Assembly: GCA_963839475.1 (NCBI GenBank)
Contig: CAWIVH010000018.1
Location: 1-64,000, forward strand
Reading direction: 5' to 3'
Source of the DNA: CAWIVH01 sp963839475
GTDB taxonomy: Bacteria > Acidobacteriota > UBA6911
DNA: 64,000 nt
Position numbers and translations under genes: made by a program. Numbering within the stretch: position 1 is the first letter of the stretch; each line of letters opens with the position of its first letter. Shown here in pieces: positions 48,534 to 57,266 of this stretch. The notes beneath the pieces were generated by a model, which was given only the letters and a program-made list of their open reading frames with translations, had not been told where the DNA came from and did no database searches.

Positions 48534-49727
48534 TTACCATTGATATTGAGGGATCTTCATCCATTCACCATCCTTCAGTGCAGACTGGTGCGCCACGATC
48601 CCGGGAACAGTCATGTTGAGCGCCGTCACGACATCCACCATCGGCCGGCGGTTTTCCAGTATCGAGGAAACGAACTCATTCATGAGGTACCCGTGAGAGC
48701 CGCCGTGCCCGCCAGGCAGAACTCCCGCAGGAAGAGGCGGACGGCGGACTTCAGGCAGGGTCTTTTCAAGGCCTTGGTACCGGTCTTTGAAGGATCCCTT
48801 CTGGCCGCGAATCCGCCCCATCTCCCCCTCGTGTCCGGGAGTGTCCCAGCTAACGGCCATTCGCGACGCCCCCCCCTCGCTGGTGCGCAGTAGTGCGATC
48901 TCGGTGCCAAAAGCATTTCGGTAGCGATTGTTCGATGGCTGAAGGTGTGCGATGCGGCTGGCCTGTGCCAAACAGGAGACCTCGGTGAAGCTTCCGCCGC
49001 TGACACCGACATAATAGGCGTTCGAATGAGTCGGATACCACTGAGGCGGCAAACCGACGCGCCACTCCTGATAGGAAGGTATCGGATTTTCCATGTAATG
49101 GAAGTACTCTCCCTCGGAATAGGCGAGCCGGCCGAAACCGCCCGCATCGTAAATCCGTCGCATGGCATACAGGTCTTCCCGAAAACAAGAGGTTTCGAAC
49201 ATCATGTAGTGGAGTCCGCTCTTCCTGACCGCCTCCATCAACCGGTCGGCCTGCTCAAGGGAGCCGAAGACGGCCGGGACCGCTGAGGCCACGTGCTTCC
49301 CGTGCGCAAGCACCTCGATGCAGTGTCGCGCATGGCTGGGAGCATCCGTGGCAACGAACACCGCCTCAATCTTCGGGTCCTTGACCAGTTCCTCGAGGGA
49401 GGGATAGGTTTTCGGGCACCGGACCGCCTTGGCCAACTCCGCGCATCGGTCGGGGAGCAGGTCGCTGACCGCGACGATTTCGACATTGGGGTGGTGCTGG
49501 AAACTGAAGTCGGCACCGAAGCGGCTGTAGCCGTATCCGACGATGCCAACTCGGATTCTGCGATCGGAAACCGGATTCCGCTCTTTCTGGATTCCTGCGG
49601 AAACCGGAGATTTCTCTTCGCCCTGCGGCGGCTTTTGCTGGGCAGGGGCCGGTCGGGACAATCCTACGACAACGGCTCCGAACCCGACATTTTTCAGGAA
49701 TGACCGACGTGCAGCGGAATCGACCAT
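48534..49727 (-). CDS. Tat-exported Gfo/Idh/MocA-family oxidoreductase
   Basis: A 397-residue protein starting at ATG 49727 with AAGGAG 11 bases upstream. The Tat signal is clear (ARRSFLKNVGFGAVVVGLSR). The Rossmann domain reads RRIRVGIVGYGYSRFGADFS, VEIVAVSDLLPDRCAELAKA and IEAVFVATDAPSHARHCIEV. The usual EKP step is altered to ASAVPAVFGSLEQADRLM, so the catalytic Lys of EKP is missing, which may change or abolish redox activity. The C-terminal domain has FGRLAYSEGEYFHYMENPIP, AYYVGVSGGSFTEVSCLAQA and HGYLMNEFVSSILENRRP. It is likely cotranscribed with the PL22-like gene downstream. The substrate is probably a sugar or glycoside. Confidence 0.85.
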   Translation of the reverse strand: MVDSAARRSFLKNVGFGAVVVGLSRPAPAQQKPPQGEEKSPVSAGIQKERNPVSDRRIRVGIVGYGYSRFGADFSFQHHPNVEIVAVSDLLPDRCAELAKAVRCPKTYPSLEELVKDPKIEAVFVATDAPSHARHCIEVLAHGKHVASAVPAVFGSLEQADRLMEAVRKSGLHYMMFETSCFREDLYAMRRIYDAGGFGRLAYSEGEYFHYMENPIPSYQEWRVGLPPQWYPTHSNAYYVGVSGGSFTEVSCLAQASRIAHLQPSNNRYRNAFGTEIALLRTSEGGASRMAVSWDTPGHEGEMGRIRGQKGSFKDRYQGLEKTLPEVRRPPLPAGVLPGGHGGSHGYLMNEFVSSILENRRPMVDVVTALNMTVPGIVAHQSALKDGEWMKIPQYQW

Positions 49728-49932
49728 GGTGATTTTCGCTCCTTGTCCATGGCAGCCACGCTACACCGGAGGAGGTCCGACGTCAATCCACGCGGTAAAT
49801 GGGGAAGTTCCTGGTGCTTCATGTAAGAGAGCTGCAAAGAGCCCCTCGGCTGCAAAGGTGCGAACCACGGAGATCGTGACGCAGCCTTTGGCCGCAACCA
49901 AATTAGACTGAGAGTTCTCAGTTCTCAGTTAT

Positions 49933-49976
49933 CAGTATCAGTTCGCAGTCGCATGAGGAACTGCGAACTGATACTG
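49933..49976. repeat. 17-bp perfect hairpin
   Basis: CAGTATCAGTTCGCAGT (49933-49949) pairs exactly with ACTGCGAACTGATACTG (49960-49976) over a 10-nt loop. To its left lie tandem AGTTCTCAGTTCTCAGTTAT repeats. No T-run follows on either side. It could be a MITE-like or REP-like palindrome. Confidence 0.75.
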
Positions 49977-50066
49977 AGAACTGCGAACTTGTTGCTTTCA
50001 CCACCGTTTTCACGATTCAATAAATCTTGCCTGAAAAACAAGAATTTACAGATGTGATACTCAAAA

Positions 50067-50105
50067 GCCGCGAAGCTGTCTGTCCACGGATCATTGCTTC
50101 GCGGC
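50067..50105. repeat. 10-bp perfect hairpin of the CCGCGAAG family
   Basis: GCCGCGAAGC (50067-50076) pairs exactly with GCTTCGCGGC (50096-50105), followed by CTTCGTG. The same arm sequence, with changes, occurs at 3752-3790 and 57149-57205. It lies 56 bases downstream of the stop of the 50161 gene. Confidence 0.65.
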
Positions 50106-50160
50106 CTTCGTGATATTGGCACCTCGAAAACCCTATATCCTTGGCATCGAGACCCCGGAC

Positions 50161-51504
50161 CTATGCAACGACAACATCCTGTTTGGCGTCATCAAAGGTC
50201 ACCCTGCGCCCGGTTTGGATGGCAGCGATGGTCATACAGAGCGCCACGGAATGGCTGTAACCGGCTTCTATGTCGGCATTCGGCTTTTTGCGATTCCGAA
50301 CGCATTCCATCCAATTGCGCATGTTGGCTGAGGTATCCGGATCGGCACCGGTATTGGCAGCCGTTTCTATTTTCGCTGCGTCCTGCGCCAGCGAGTATTC
50401 CTGGAGCAGGTTGGGCTGCATTCCCATTTCATCGGCATAGCGCTTGGTCAACCCGCCATCGGAATTGACCACGTTTTTATCCAGGTCCAGCTTTCCGCCG
50501 TTGGAGAAGTAATACTCCTTGGTCGCCCCGGCTGAATTAGTCTGGCGTGAAGAATAAATCACCTGGAATCCTTTCGAAGGATCGTTGAGCGGCCCGTAAT
50601 CGAACACGGCCGTCATCGTATCCCAGTTCTTGCGCCCATCCTTCCAAAGATAGATGCCGCCGTTGGATACAACGCTGCGCGGACGCCCCAATCCTGTGAA
50701 CCAATGCACAGTATCGATCTGGTGCACCAGCCACTGGTCGGGGATGCCAGAGGAGTAGGGCCAGAAAAGCCTGAATTCCAGGTACTTCCTCGGATCGAAG
50801 GCCTCGAATGGCCGGTTCAGCAGGTAGCGCTTCCAGTCGGTGTCCGCTTCACGCAGCTGTTTGACGGTTGCTGGCCGTCGCCAGCGCCCCGGCTGGTTTA
50901 CATTCCAGGTCATCTCCACGGCGATGATGTCCCCAAATTTGCCCGACTTGATGTAGTCGCAGGCCTTCTGATAAGGAGGCGAACTGCGCCGTTGCGTGCC
51001 GATCTGGACGATTTTGCCGGTCTCCTTGACCGCAGCTCTGATTGCCCGGGCATCATCCATACGGTTGGCCAGCGGCTTCTCGACATAGGCATCGCGGCCG
51101 GCTTTCACGGCTTCCGCACCTTGCAAGGCATGCTGAAAATCGGCCGTGGCCACAATCACGGCATCCACGTCTTTGCGTGCATAAAGTTCATCGTTGTTGC
51201 GAGCCATCTCCAGCTTCTTGCCGGTTAGTTTGCCGATCTCGGCAACTCCCGCCTCGCGGCGGAGGGACCAGATATCGGAGACGGCGACGAGTTCGAAATT
51301 CAGCTCACCGGAAGATTTGAGAAATGCGGGGATCAGCGCCCCTTTGCAGCGGTCCGAGTATCCCACGATTCCAACACGGACCCGGTCGTTGGCCCCCAGA
51401 ATACTGGCATAACTCGACGCGCGGGAAGTGAGTGCCGCTCCCGCTGCAACTGAACCGGCCGCCTTGAGGAATTCCCTGCGGTTGGTATTCTGACTGGACA
51501 GCAT
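50161..51504 (-). CDS. Tat-exported Gfo/Idh/MocA-family oxidoreductase
   Basis: The start at ATG 51504 is set by AGGAGG six bases upstream. The Tat signal is MLSSQNTNRREFLKAAGSVA. NAD-binding features are VRVGIVGYSDRCKGALIPAF, ELVAVSDIWSLRREAGVAEI and AVIVATADFQHALQGAEAVK, followed by the intact catalytic step DAYVEKPLANRMDDARAI. The second domain shows VQIGTQRRSSPPYQKACDYI, SGKFGDIIAVEMTWNVNQPG, DTDWKRYLLNRPFEAFDPRK and DQWLVHQIDTVHWFTGLGRP. It is the form of this family most often found exported in Acidobacteria and Planctomycetes, working on sugars. It lies 433 bases upstream of the next Gfo/Idh gene and is probably transcribed on its own. Confidence 0.88.
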   Translation of the reverse strand: MLSSQNTNRREFLKAAGSVAAGAALTSRASSYASILGANDRVRVGIVGYSDRCKGALIPAFLKSSGELNFELVAVSDIWSLRREAGVAEIGKLTGKKLEMARNNDELYARKDVDAVIVATADFQHALQGAEAVKAGRDAYVEKPLANRMDDARAIRAAVKETGKIVQIGTQRRSSPPYQKACDYIKSGKFGDIIAVEMTWNVNQPGRWRRPATVKQLREADTDWKRYLLNRPFEAFDPRKYLEFRLFWPYSSGIPDQWLVHQIDTVHWFTGLGRPRSVVSNGGIYLWKDGRKNWDTMTAVFDYGPLNDPSKGFQVIYSSRQTNSAGATKEYYFSNGGKLDLDKNVVNSDGGLTKRYADEMGMQPNLLQEYSLAQDAAKIETAANTGADPDTSANMRNWMECVRNRKKPNADIEAGYSHSVALCMTIAAIQTGRRVTFDDAKQDVVVA

Positions 51505-51677
51505 ATTGAACCTCCTCGGATAAAAAAATATTTTTGCGCAAACTCCTGACCCGGTCATGCCGGCTTGAGGATGCTGTAAACCGCCAGCCAGATCAACGCT
51601 ATATTAAAGGAAAAACGGTTGCAGGAATAGCGGAGGATCCTGCAGATGCTTTGCCCCCGGGTTGTATTCTCCAGATG

Positions 51678-51705
51678 TTGCTTTCTAAAATAGTGTCACT
51701 ATATT
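51678..51705 (+). promoter_or_regulatory. Possible promoter with an overlapping palindrome
   Basis: TTGCTT (51678-51683) and TATATT (51700-51705) are 16 bases apart. A perfect odd palindrome, ATAGTG-T-CACTAT (51690-51702), overlaps the -10 and could be an operator. The proposed start would leave a leader of about 215 bases before the DUF115 gene. The rest of the 51505-51926 gap, which is divergent between two genes, shows nothing else recognisable. Confidence 0.3.
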
Positions 51706-51926
51706 AATGCCCGACCGCTCGGGGAGCAGCTTAAGCCGCGGCTTCTCTAATTTCACTTTTCTGCTACTCTACTTTGTTGGCATTTTGCATTTCCGGAGGG
51801 GCGGGGGAGATCGGGGTGTTTTTTTGCTTCGGGTTTCGCGCACTTGCGCTGCGGTACGAAGGCAAAATGTTCAGCTCTGGGAAGAACCGTCTCCTGAAGA
51901 ATAAAGAATTGCTGGAGTGAGATCCT

Positions 51927-53603
51927 GTGAATGCAGCGAGATCAATGCCTCTGAGGTGGATTGATTCCAAAACCAAGGGATCGCCCACGGCTGTTTACCG
52001 GCATGAGGACGGGCGCGAGTTTTTCCTGGCCAGCTCGGACAATCCGCTGGAAGAAGCCAGGTCGCTCATCCGCGATGTCCCCCGCAATGAACGAACCTTC
52101 TATATCGTGCTTGGATTTGGGATTGGTTACCATGTCAGGGAACTGTTGCGGGAAATGCCGCTAAATTCCCAAATCCTCGTGATTGAACCGGAATCGGCTT
52201 GTTTGAGCCGCCTCATGAAAAACTCAGATCATCCTCCACCGGTCTCGCTTTCTGACAGCCGTCTTCACTTCCTGACCTGCAGCGATCCCGGGGTGGTTCC
52301 GATTCATATGACCGATCGTATGGTCCGGCAGAGGCTTCTCTCCATCCAGATGATCACCCACGATCCTTCCATCCCAACCGCGGAAAACTTCTACTCGAAA
52401 CTGATTGAGGATATTCCCCGGCTTTTTCCCTTGTGTTTTGAAAGCCACCGGAACTCGCTCGACCGGATGCTGGAAAATGATTTGCAGAATTTCTGGGCCA
52501 ACCTGAAGCACAGCTGGCATTCGCCGCCGGCCGGTGACTTACGAGGGGCATGGCACGGCCGTCCCCTCCTGTTGGTCTCGCCGGGGCCTTCACTGGCCGG
52601 GGCGCTCCCGCTTTTGCAGAAAGCCGACCGGAACTACTTTCTCCTGGCTGCCGCACCTGCAGCTGGAATCCTTCTGGCCAAGCAGATCCGCCCGGATGTC
52701 GTGGTATCGGTTGATCCCTATGCGGCCAATCGTGTCCACTTTCAGGGATGGGATACATCCAATGTGCCGCTGGTTTATTACCATCGTATGTATCGTGGCA
52801 TCCTGCCAGCCTATAAGGGCCCCAAAATTCATTTCGTCATGCAGGACGAACCACCACTCCCTCTCATCGGATTATCGGAAAGATCGGCATTCTGGCGGGG
52901 AGGCTCGGTAGCCTTTTCGGCCCTGCAGCTGGCTCATCTGCTTGAGGCGAATCCGATTATTTTTGCAGGGCAGGACTTCGCCTTCGCCGGTGGACATACC
53001 CATTGCGCGGGTTCAGCAACGAACAGCCAATACGACCCTCTGAACATGCCGGCAGATTTTTTCACCGTGCGGGGAGTGGAGGGTCATCCGGTTATTACCA
53101 ACCAGAACTATAACTCCTATCGGCTCTACCTGCAGAACTACCTGAAAGATTATGCCCAGCTATGGCCAGGCGTTCAGCATATCAACACTTCGCCTTCGGG
53201 AGCTGAAATCCTGGGGACAGAGAGCCTGCCGCTGGACACCGTCCTGGATTCCTTGTCCGAACCTGCGGAAGAGCCTGGCTCCGACTTAATGCTGGGGTGG
53301 CTCGGGCCTCACCGGCCTCCTTCTCCGCCGGCACAAAAAGCAACGGTGAAACGATGGATGAATGAGCTTCAAAATCAACTCGAGCGTGCTGGTCACAGCG
53401 AAGATTTCGCGCGGGTGTTCAAGTCCTTTCGGGCTACTTCGCTCTACGCCCAGGCGGCCAAGAGTTACGAGGATATTTATTATCTTTACGATCTCCGGCG
53501 GGGCGATGAGCAGGACTCAACCCGAAATGAATTCCTGAACCGGTTCAAGGCACACCTGCGCGGGGTACAAGAAGACCTTCGCAGTTTGCATGCCGTTCTT
53601 TGA
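51927..53603 (+). CDS. DUF115/MptE-like protein (motility accessory factor-like)
   Basis: A 558-residue cytoplasmic protein; the start is GTG 51927 or ATG 51945. The N-terminal ~200 residues include a Rossmann-like segment (RTFYIVLGFGIGYHVRELLR, QILVIEPESACLSRLM). The DUF115 domain begins at ~205: GRPLLLVSPGPSLAGALPLL, LLAAAPAAGILLAKQIRPDV and VVSVDPYAANRVHFQGW, then VAFSALQLAHLLEANPIIFA and GQDFAFAGGHTHCAG. These SxGPSL and GxDxAF words define the family, which includes the Maf proteins that transfer nonulosonic sugars to flagellin and the archaeal MptE pterin kinases. No flagellar gene is nearby. A nucleotide-sugar-dependent transferase is the more likely role. The last ~60 residues are helical. 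Confidence 0.8.
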   Translation: MNAARSMPLRWIDSKTKGSPTAVYRHEDGREFFLASSDNPLEEARSLIRDVPRNERTFYIVLGFGIGYHVRELLREMPLNSQILVIEPESACLSRLMKNSDHPPPVSLSDSRLHFLTCSDPGVVPIHMTDRMVRQRLLSIQMITHDPSIPTAENFYSKLIEDIPRLFPLCFESHRNSLDRMLENDLQNFWANLKHSWHSPPAGDLRGAWHGRPLLLVSPGPSLAGALPLLQKADRNYFLLAAAPAAGILLAKQIRPDVVVSVDPYAANRVHFQGWDTSNVPLVYYHRMYRGILPAYKGPKIHFVMQDEPPLPLIGLSERSAFWRGGSVAFSALQLAHLLEANPIIFAGQDFAFAGGHTHCAGSATNSQYDPLNMPADFFTVRGVEGHPVITNQNYNSYRLYLQNYLKDYAQLWPGVQHINTSPSGAEILGTESLPLDTVLDSLSEPAEEPGSDLMLGWLGPHRPPSPPAQKATVKRWMNELQNQLERAGHSEDFARVFKSFRATSLYAQAAKSYEDIYYLYDLRRGDEQDSTRNEFLNRFKAHLRGVQEDLRSLHAVL

Positions 53604-53758
53604 GTCTCCAAACGATGGGCGGGGTTCATGGCTCCATCACATAAATGAGACGACATGTCATGGGAGCCAGATAGCAGCCTGCGGGCTAAAATGTTATCTT
53701 CTTTATCAATGCGGGTAGATGGCGGACCAAGCCTTCACCTGAGATTGGATATGATGTG

Positions 53759-54131
53759 ATGGATTGGACTATTGCAGTCATTGCCGTAGTTGCTGTTGCA
53801 GTTCTCTTCCTTTTCAAGCGCATGTCGATGCTATCCGAGGAATCGGCCCGCAGACTGCTCGCGGAAGGAGCTCTGGTCATCGACGTGCGTTCCCCAGAAG
53901 AATTTCGCGATCGGCAGGTGCCCGGCGCTGTCAACATCCCGCTCAGCCAAATCAAAGAGGCTTTGCCCAAGCGCGTCCCCAATCACAGCACGCCGCTGTT
54001 GCTGCACTGTCTGAGCGGCACGCGCAGCGGCATGGCGAAACAGCAGGCTGAAATCGATGGGCTATACGAACGTGCACAATCTGGGCTCCTATAGCCGAGC
54101 AAAAAAAATCGTGGAGAGCCAGAAAAAATAG
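53759..54131 (+). CDS. Membrane-anchored rhodanese-like protein, frameshifted near the C-terminus
   Basis: The ATG at 53759 gives an N-terminal membrane anchor (TIAVIAVVAVAVLFLFKR), followed by a single rhodanese domain: ARRLLAEGALVIDVRSPEEF, VPGAVNIPLSQIKEAL and the active-site loop LLHCLSGTRSGMAK with the sulfur-carrying Cys. After GMAKQQ the present frame gives AEIDGLYERAQSGLL and stops at 54094. The neighbouring frame gives the expected ending LKSMGYTNVHNLGSYSRAKK and IVESQKK, with a stop at 54129-54131. Dropping one G of GG 54046-54047 joins them into a 123-residue protein. It would transfer sulfane sulfur or serve redox roles at the inner membrane. Confidence 0.8.
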
Positions 54132-54400
54132 GGAATTTGAATTGGATGGTCTTTGCCGAGCTTGATTTCAGCGTGTCCACAGCAGCCTGCCCCTGCCGCA
54201 TCCAATATTTGCAGATTGAACCCATCGCCTGATCCAACCCGATTTGCGGACTGACAGCAGAGAAGCGCAGTGTGTCTGCTGTCACAAACTACTGTAACCC
54301 GATCGCTCCGCATTCACGACATATTGTCCTAGAACAGGAAAAACCAGCATCGAGAGGTGCTGCGAAAAAAAAGGTTTTCCTTACTGAGGAGGAATGTCCT

Positions 54401-57127
54401 ATGCGTCAGCCCAATCAACGGTGTGGAGTCCCAGCGGCGCTGATGAATTTGAAAAATCTCGCGGCACTGCTCTTTGCATTCTGTTTCCTGGTCAGCGGCG
54501 TTTGTGCCCAGAACCGTTACTACATGCCGCAAATTGCTAACGGTCGCGACAGCGCCGGAACTTACAAGACAACATTCGTTCTAAATAACAATTCTGCCAC
54601 CAAAGCCACCGCTACCTTGCAGCTTTCCGATGATAACGGCAACCCGCTGGCAATAACGATTGGCGGGAATTCCGACAGCCGCTTTGTCATTCAAATGCCC
54701 GCCGGAGGAACTCAACTACTCCAGACCGACGGCCTGGGAAGCCTGGCAAGCGGCGCCGCCAAAATTGATTCAACGGCGGCCATCGGAGTTTCATCCATTC
54801 TCAGCATTTATGATTCGAACGGGAACTGCAGAGCCGAAACAGGGATTGGTAGCTCCGAACCAATGTCCAGTTTCGTGTTTCCTGTGGATACAACGGGCGC
54901 ATTCAATACCGGTCTGGCGCTTTACAACATAAATGATTCCAGTGTCACTGTGACGATGACCTTGCGCAGCACAACCGGACAGCAGGCTGCTTCGCCGGTA
55001 GTACTGACGATGGCTGCGCATCGCCACTTCGCAAGATTCGTTTCCGGTGCCGGGCAACTCTTCCCGCAGATAACAAATTTCCAGGGCACACTGTTGGTCC
55101 AATGCTCCGAACCCATTGCTTCATCGGTGTTGCGGCAAAATACCACGCCGCTTTCCTATACGTCCCTTTCCGGGATATCGACAGCATCGACGCAGAAAAT
55201 AATGAATCTTGCTCAAGTGGCCAATGGTTCCTTTGGAAGCGGGGGATATAAAACCTCATTCCTCATTTTCAATATTTCCGCGGTCCCGGCCAACCTGACC
55301 CTGAGCCTGACGAATGACAGAGGCAGACCATGGAAGGTGCCCATTACTGGTCGGGGGGAAGACGACAAGTTCACAATCTCCAACCTGGCGTCGGGCGCTT
55401 CCCTGTTCCTCCAGACTGAGGGTTCCGGCGAATTGACAACCGGCGGAGCCACGATAACCTCCGATGTCCCGGTGGGAGTTTCCGGCATCTACACACTTGT
55501 GGACTCCCGGGGATCCTTTCAAACTGAAACGGGGGTTGGATGCTCGCCAACCCTGACATCGCTGACCCTTCCCGTCAGCATTTCGGGCAGCTTCGACACC
55601 GGTGTCGCCTTTTTCGGGGTGAGCGGCTCCAATGCCGCGCTCACCTTCCGTCTGCGGGATGCCGGCGGAATGCCTGTCGGACAGAGCATTTCAGGGAATC
55701 TGCCTGCAAGCGGCCATATGGGAGTTTTCGTATCCCAACTTTTCAACGGCATAGAAAATTTCAAAGGATCGCTTTCCGTTTCTTCAACCACAGGCATAGC
55801 GGCGCTCACCTTGCGCGTGAACACTTCCCCGATTTCCTTTACCACCTTTCCGGTCACGGCGGGAATCCCGAGTTCAGCCGGCGGCGCCAGATTCACCATT
55901 GCAGAAACCATCTCAGATCAGGCTCAGAGCACAACCCTCGCCTTCTCGGGCCTGGCGATGATGACCGGTAACCTCGAAGCTCAGTCCTTTTTCCCGCCGG
56001 GCAAAGTGGCCGACTACACCGGTTTTCAGTATCTGCGCGACAATGATCCCGACAATATGGGCCACAACACCAGCTTCCTCACCCGCATCGCCAACAACGT
56101 GATCTTCCTCTTGGACGACAGCCAGTTTGCCAAACTGAAGACTCTGGCCATCGCACAGCTCCAGCAGATCGACCTGTACGGGTATAAGCGCTTCCCCCTG
56201 ATGAAGGCCTTCCGCAGGGTTATGAACAGTGAAATCCCTGCCGGGTCGGCCGGATTGAACCTGAACGCCGTAAAAAAGGCCTCACGGGAGCTCTATATCC
56301 TGGACGGCCAGATCAGCTATGACCGAGCCGTGCTCTATGCCGCCATAATCCGGTCCCTGGACAGCACTCAAAAAGCCTACCTGGACGCGATGAAGGGCAA
56401 AGGCTGGAACTCCTGGCCTGATATCTCCGAAGCTCAGGTTCAAACCAGGATGAGGAGCCTGCCCCAGGGCACTGCCGTTGCGGTGATGACCTATGCCAGC
56501 GACCTGTTCAGTTGGTATGCGGGCTCCGTCGAAGCTGACGTCTACTTCTGCCCCGAGCGCCAGGGAACCTACTATGGCTCTTTTTATATCAAGGATGCTC
56601 CTGCCATCGGCCATGAAGGATACGGCATCAATGAGCAACTGACAGCCACGGCCGGGTCTGCACTTTGCGACAGCAAGCAAGGCTATGTAACGGAAGCTCA
56701 GGCAGCCACAATGACGAGCCTGGTAGACAGACAGAGAAACAATCTCTACGCCTCCACAACCTCGAATATCGTCTCGGTCCGGACGGAAATCGCCACATTG
56801 CTGCGTGACTTGCTCACCACGACGAGCTCACCCGACACGATCAAAGCCAAGGTCCTGGCACTATCGGGAACTTACGGCGATCTGGACGGCGAAAACAATT
56901 ATTACTACGCCAGCGTTTTCGCCCAAGTCTACAAAACGCTGAGCACGGAGCAGAAGACCAAGCTGGCAGGCCTGCGAAAATCGATCATGTCCGGGACGTA
57001 CTCCGACGGCACTGCCTTTGATTTTTCCACTTGCTCCACCCCATTCCTCTATTCCAGCGTCATCACGGATGTCAGCCAGCTGGCACCCTATTTGAGCAAT
57101 ACTGACTTTCTATTTTTCGAGCCCTAA
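54401..57127 (+). CDS. Large exported protein: beta-sandwich A/B modules plus a helical LTxxQ-like domain
   Basis: ATG 54401 follows GAGGAGGA; the upstream open frame is not used. Signal peptide: NLKNLAALLFAFCFLVSGVC. Residues ~40-490 are the window's shared modules in the order A-B-A-B: MPQIANGRDSAGTYKTTFVL, NNNSATKATATLQLSDDNGN, FNTGLALYNINDSSVTVTMT, LAQVANGSFGSGGYKTSFLI, FDTGVAFFGVSGSN and ALTLRVNTSPISFTTFPV. The last ~380 residues are mostly helical, with LT/S-x-x-Q-like words at intervals (RSLDSTQKAYLDAMKGKG, VTEAQAATMTSLVDRQ, LSTEQKTKLAGLRKSI), as in Spy/CpxP chaperones, and with YFCPERQGTYYGSFYIKDAP. I know no characterised homologue. It ends 140 bases before the sigma-factor operon that encodes another Spy-like protein. 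Confidence 0.75.
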   Translation: MRQPNQRCGVPAALMNLKNLAALLFAFCFLVSGVCAQNRYYMPQIANGRDSAGTYKTTFVLNNNSATKATATLQLSDDNGNPLAITIGGNSDSRFVIQMPAGGTQLLQTDGLGSLASGAAKIDSTAAIGVSSILSIYDSNGNCRAETGIGSSEPMSSFVFPVDTTGAFNTGLALYNINDSSVTVTMTLRSTTGQQAASPVVLTMAAHRHFARFVSGAGQLFPQITNFQGTLLVQCSEPIASSVLRQNTTPLSYTSLSGISTASTQKIMNLAQVANGSFGSGGYKTSFLIFNISAVPANLTLSLTNDRGRPWKVPITGRGEDDKFTISNLASGASLFLQTEGSGELTTGGATITSDVPVGVSGIYTLVDSRGSFQTETGVGCSPTLTSLTLPVSISGSFDTGVAFFGVSGSNAALTFRLRDAGGMPVGQSISGNLPASGHMGVFVSQLFNGIENFKGSLSVSSTTGIAALTLRVNTSPISFTTFPVTAGIPSSAGGARFTIAETISDQAQSTTLAFSGLAMMTGNLEAQSFFPPGKVADYTGFQYLRDNDPDNMGHNTSFLTRIANNVIFLLDDSQFAKLKTLAIAQLQQIDLYGYKRFPLMKAFRRVMNSEIPAGSAGLNLNAVKKASRELYILDGQISYDRAVLYAAIIRSLDSTQKAYLDAMKGKGWNSWPDISEAQVQTRMRSLPQGTAVAVMTYASDLFSWYAGSVEADVYFCPERQGTYYGSFYIKDAPAIGHEGYGINEQLTATAGSALCDSKQGYVTEAQAATMTSLVDRQRNNLYASTTSNIVSVRTEIATLLRDLLTTTSSPDTIKAKVLALSGTYGDLDGENNYYYASVFAQVYKTLSTEQKTKLAGLRKSIMSGTYSDGTAFDFSTCSTPFLYSSVITDVSQLAPYLSNTDFLFFEP

Positions 57128-57148
57128 GTTTATTTGCTCCAGATATTT

Positions 57149-57210
57149 AACCGCGAGGACCTTGAGGACTTCAATGGCGGAAAAGCCCTTAGGGTCTTCG
57201 CGGTTTTTGT
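57149..57210 (+). terminator. Terminator-like hairpin of the CCGCGAAG family
   Basis: AACCGCGAGGACCTT (57149-57163) pairs with AGGGTCTTCGCGGTT (57191-57205), 13 of 15 bases, and TTTG follows. It lies 22 bases after the stop of the 54401 gene and separates it from the sigma-factor operon. It is related in sequence to the hairpins at 3752 and 50067. Confidence 0.55.
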
Positions 57211-57266
57211 GGTTCAATCTGCCATTGGTTCTTTGAGGCAATTTTTCTCAATCAGATGTAAACCTT

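Larger units (their letters stand above)
49728..50160. other. Intergenic region rich in inverted repeats
   Basis: No gene is supported in these 433 bases between two minus-strand genes. It holds two hairpins listed separately (49933-49976 and 50067-50105) and, beside the first, a run of TTCTCAG/TTATCAG-like short repeats (49915-49945). These could end transcription from the gene at 50161-51504 or be small mobile palindromes. Confidence 0.6.
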
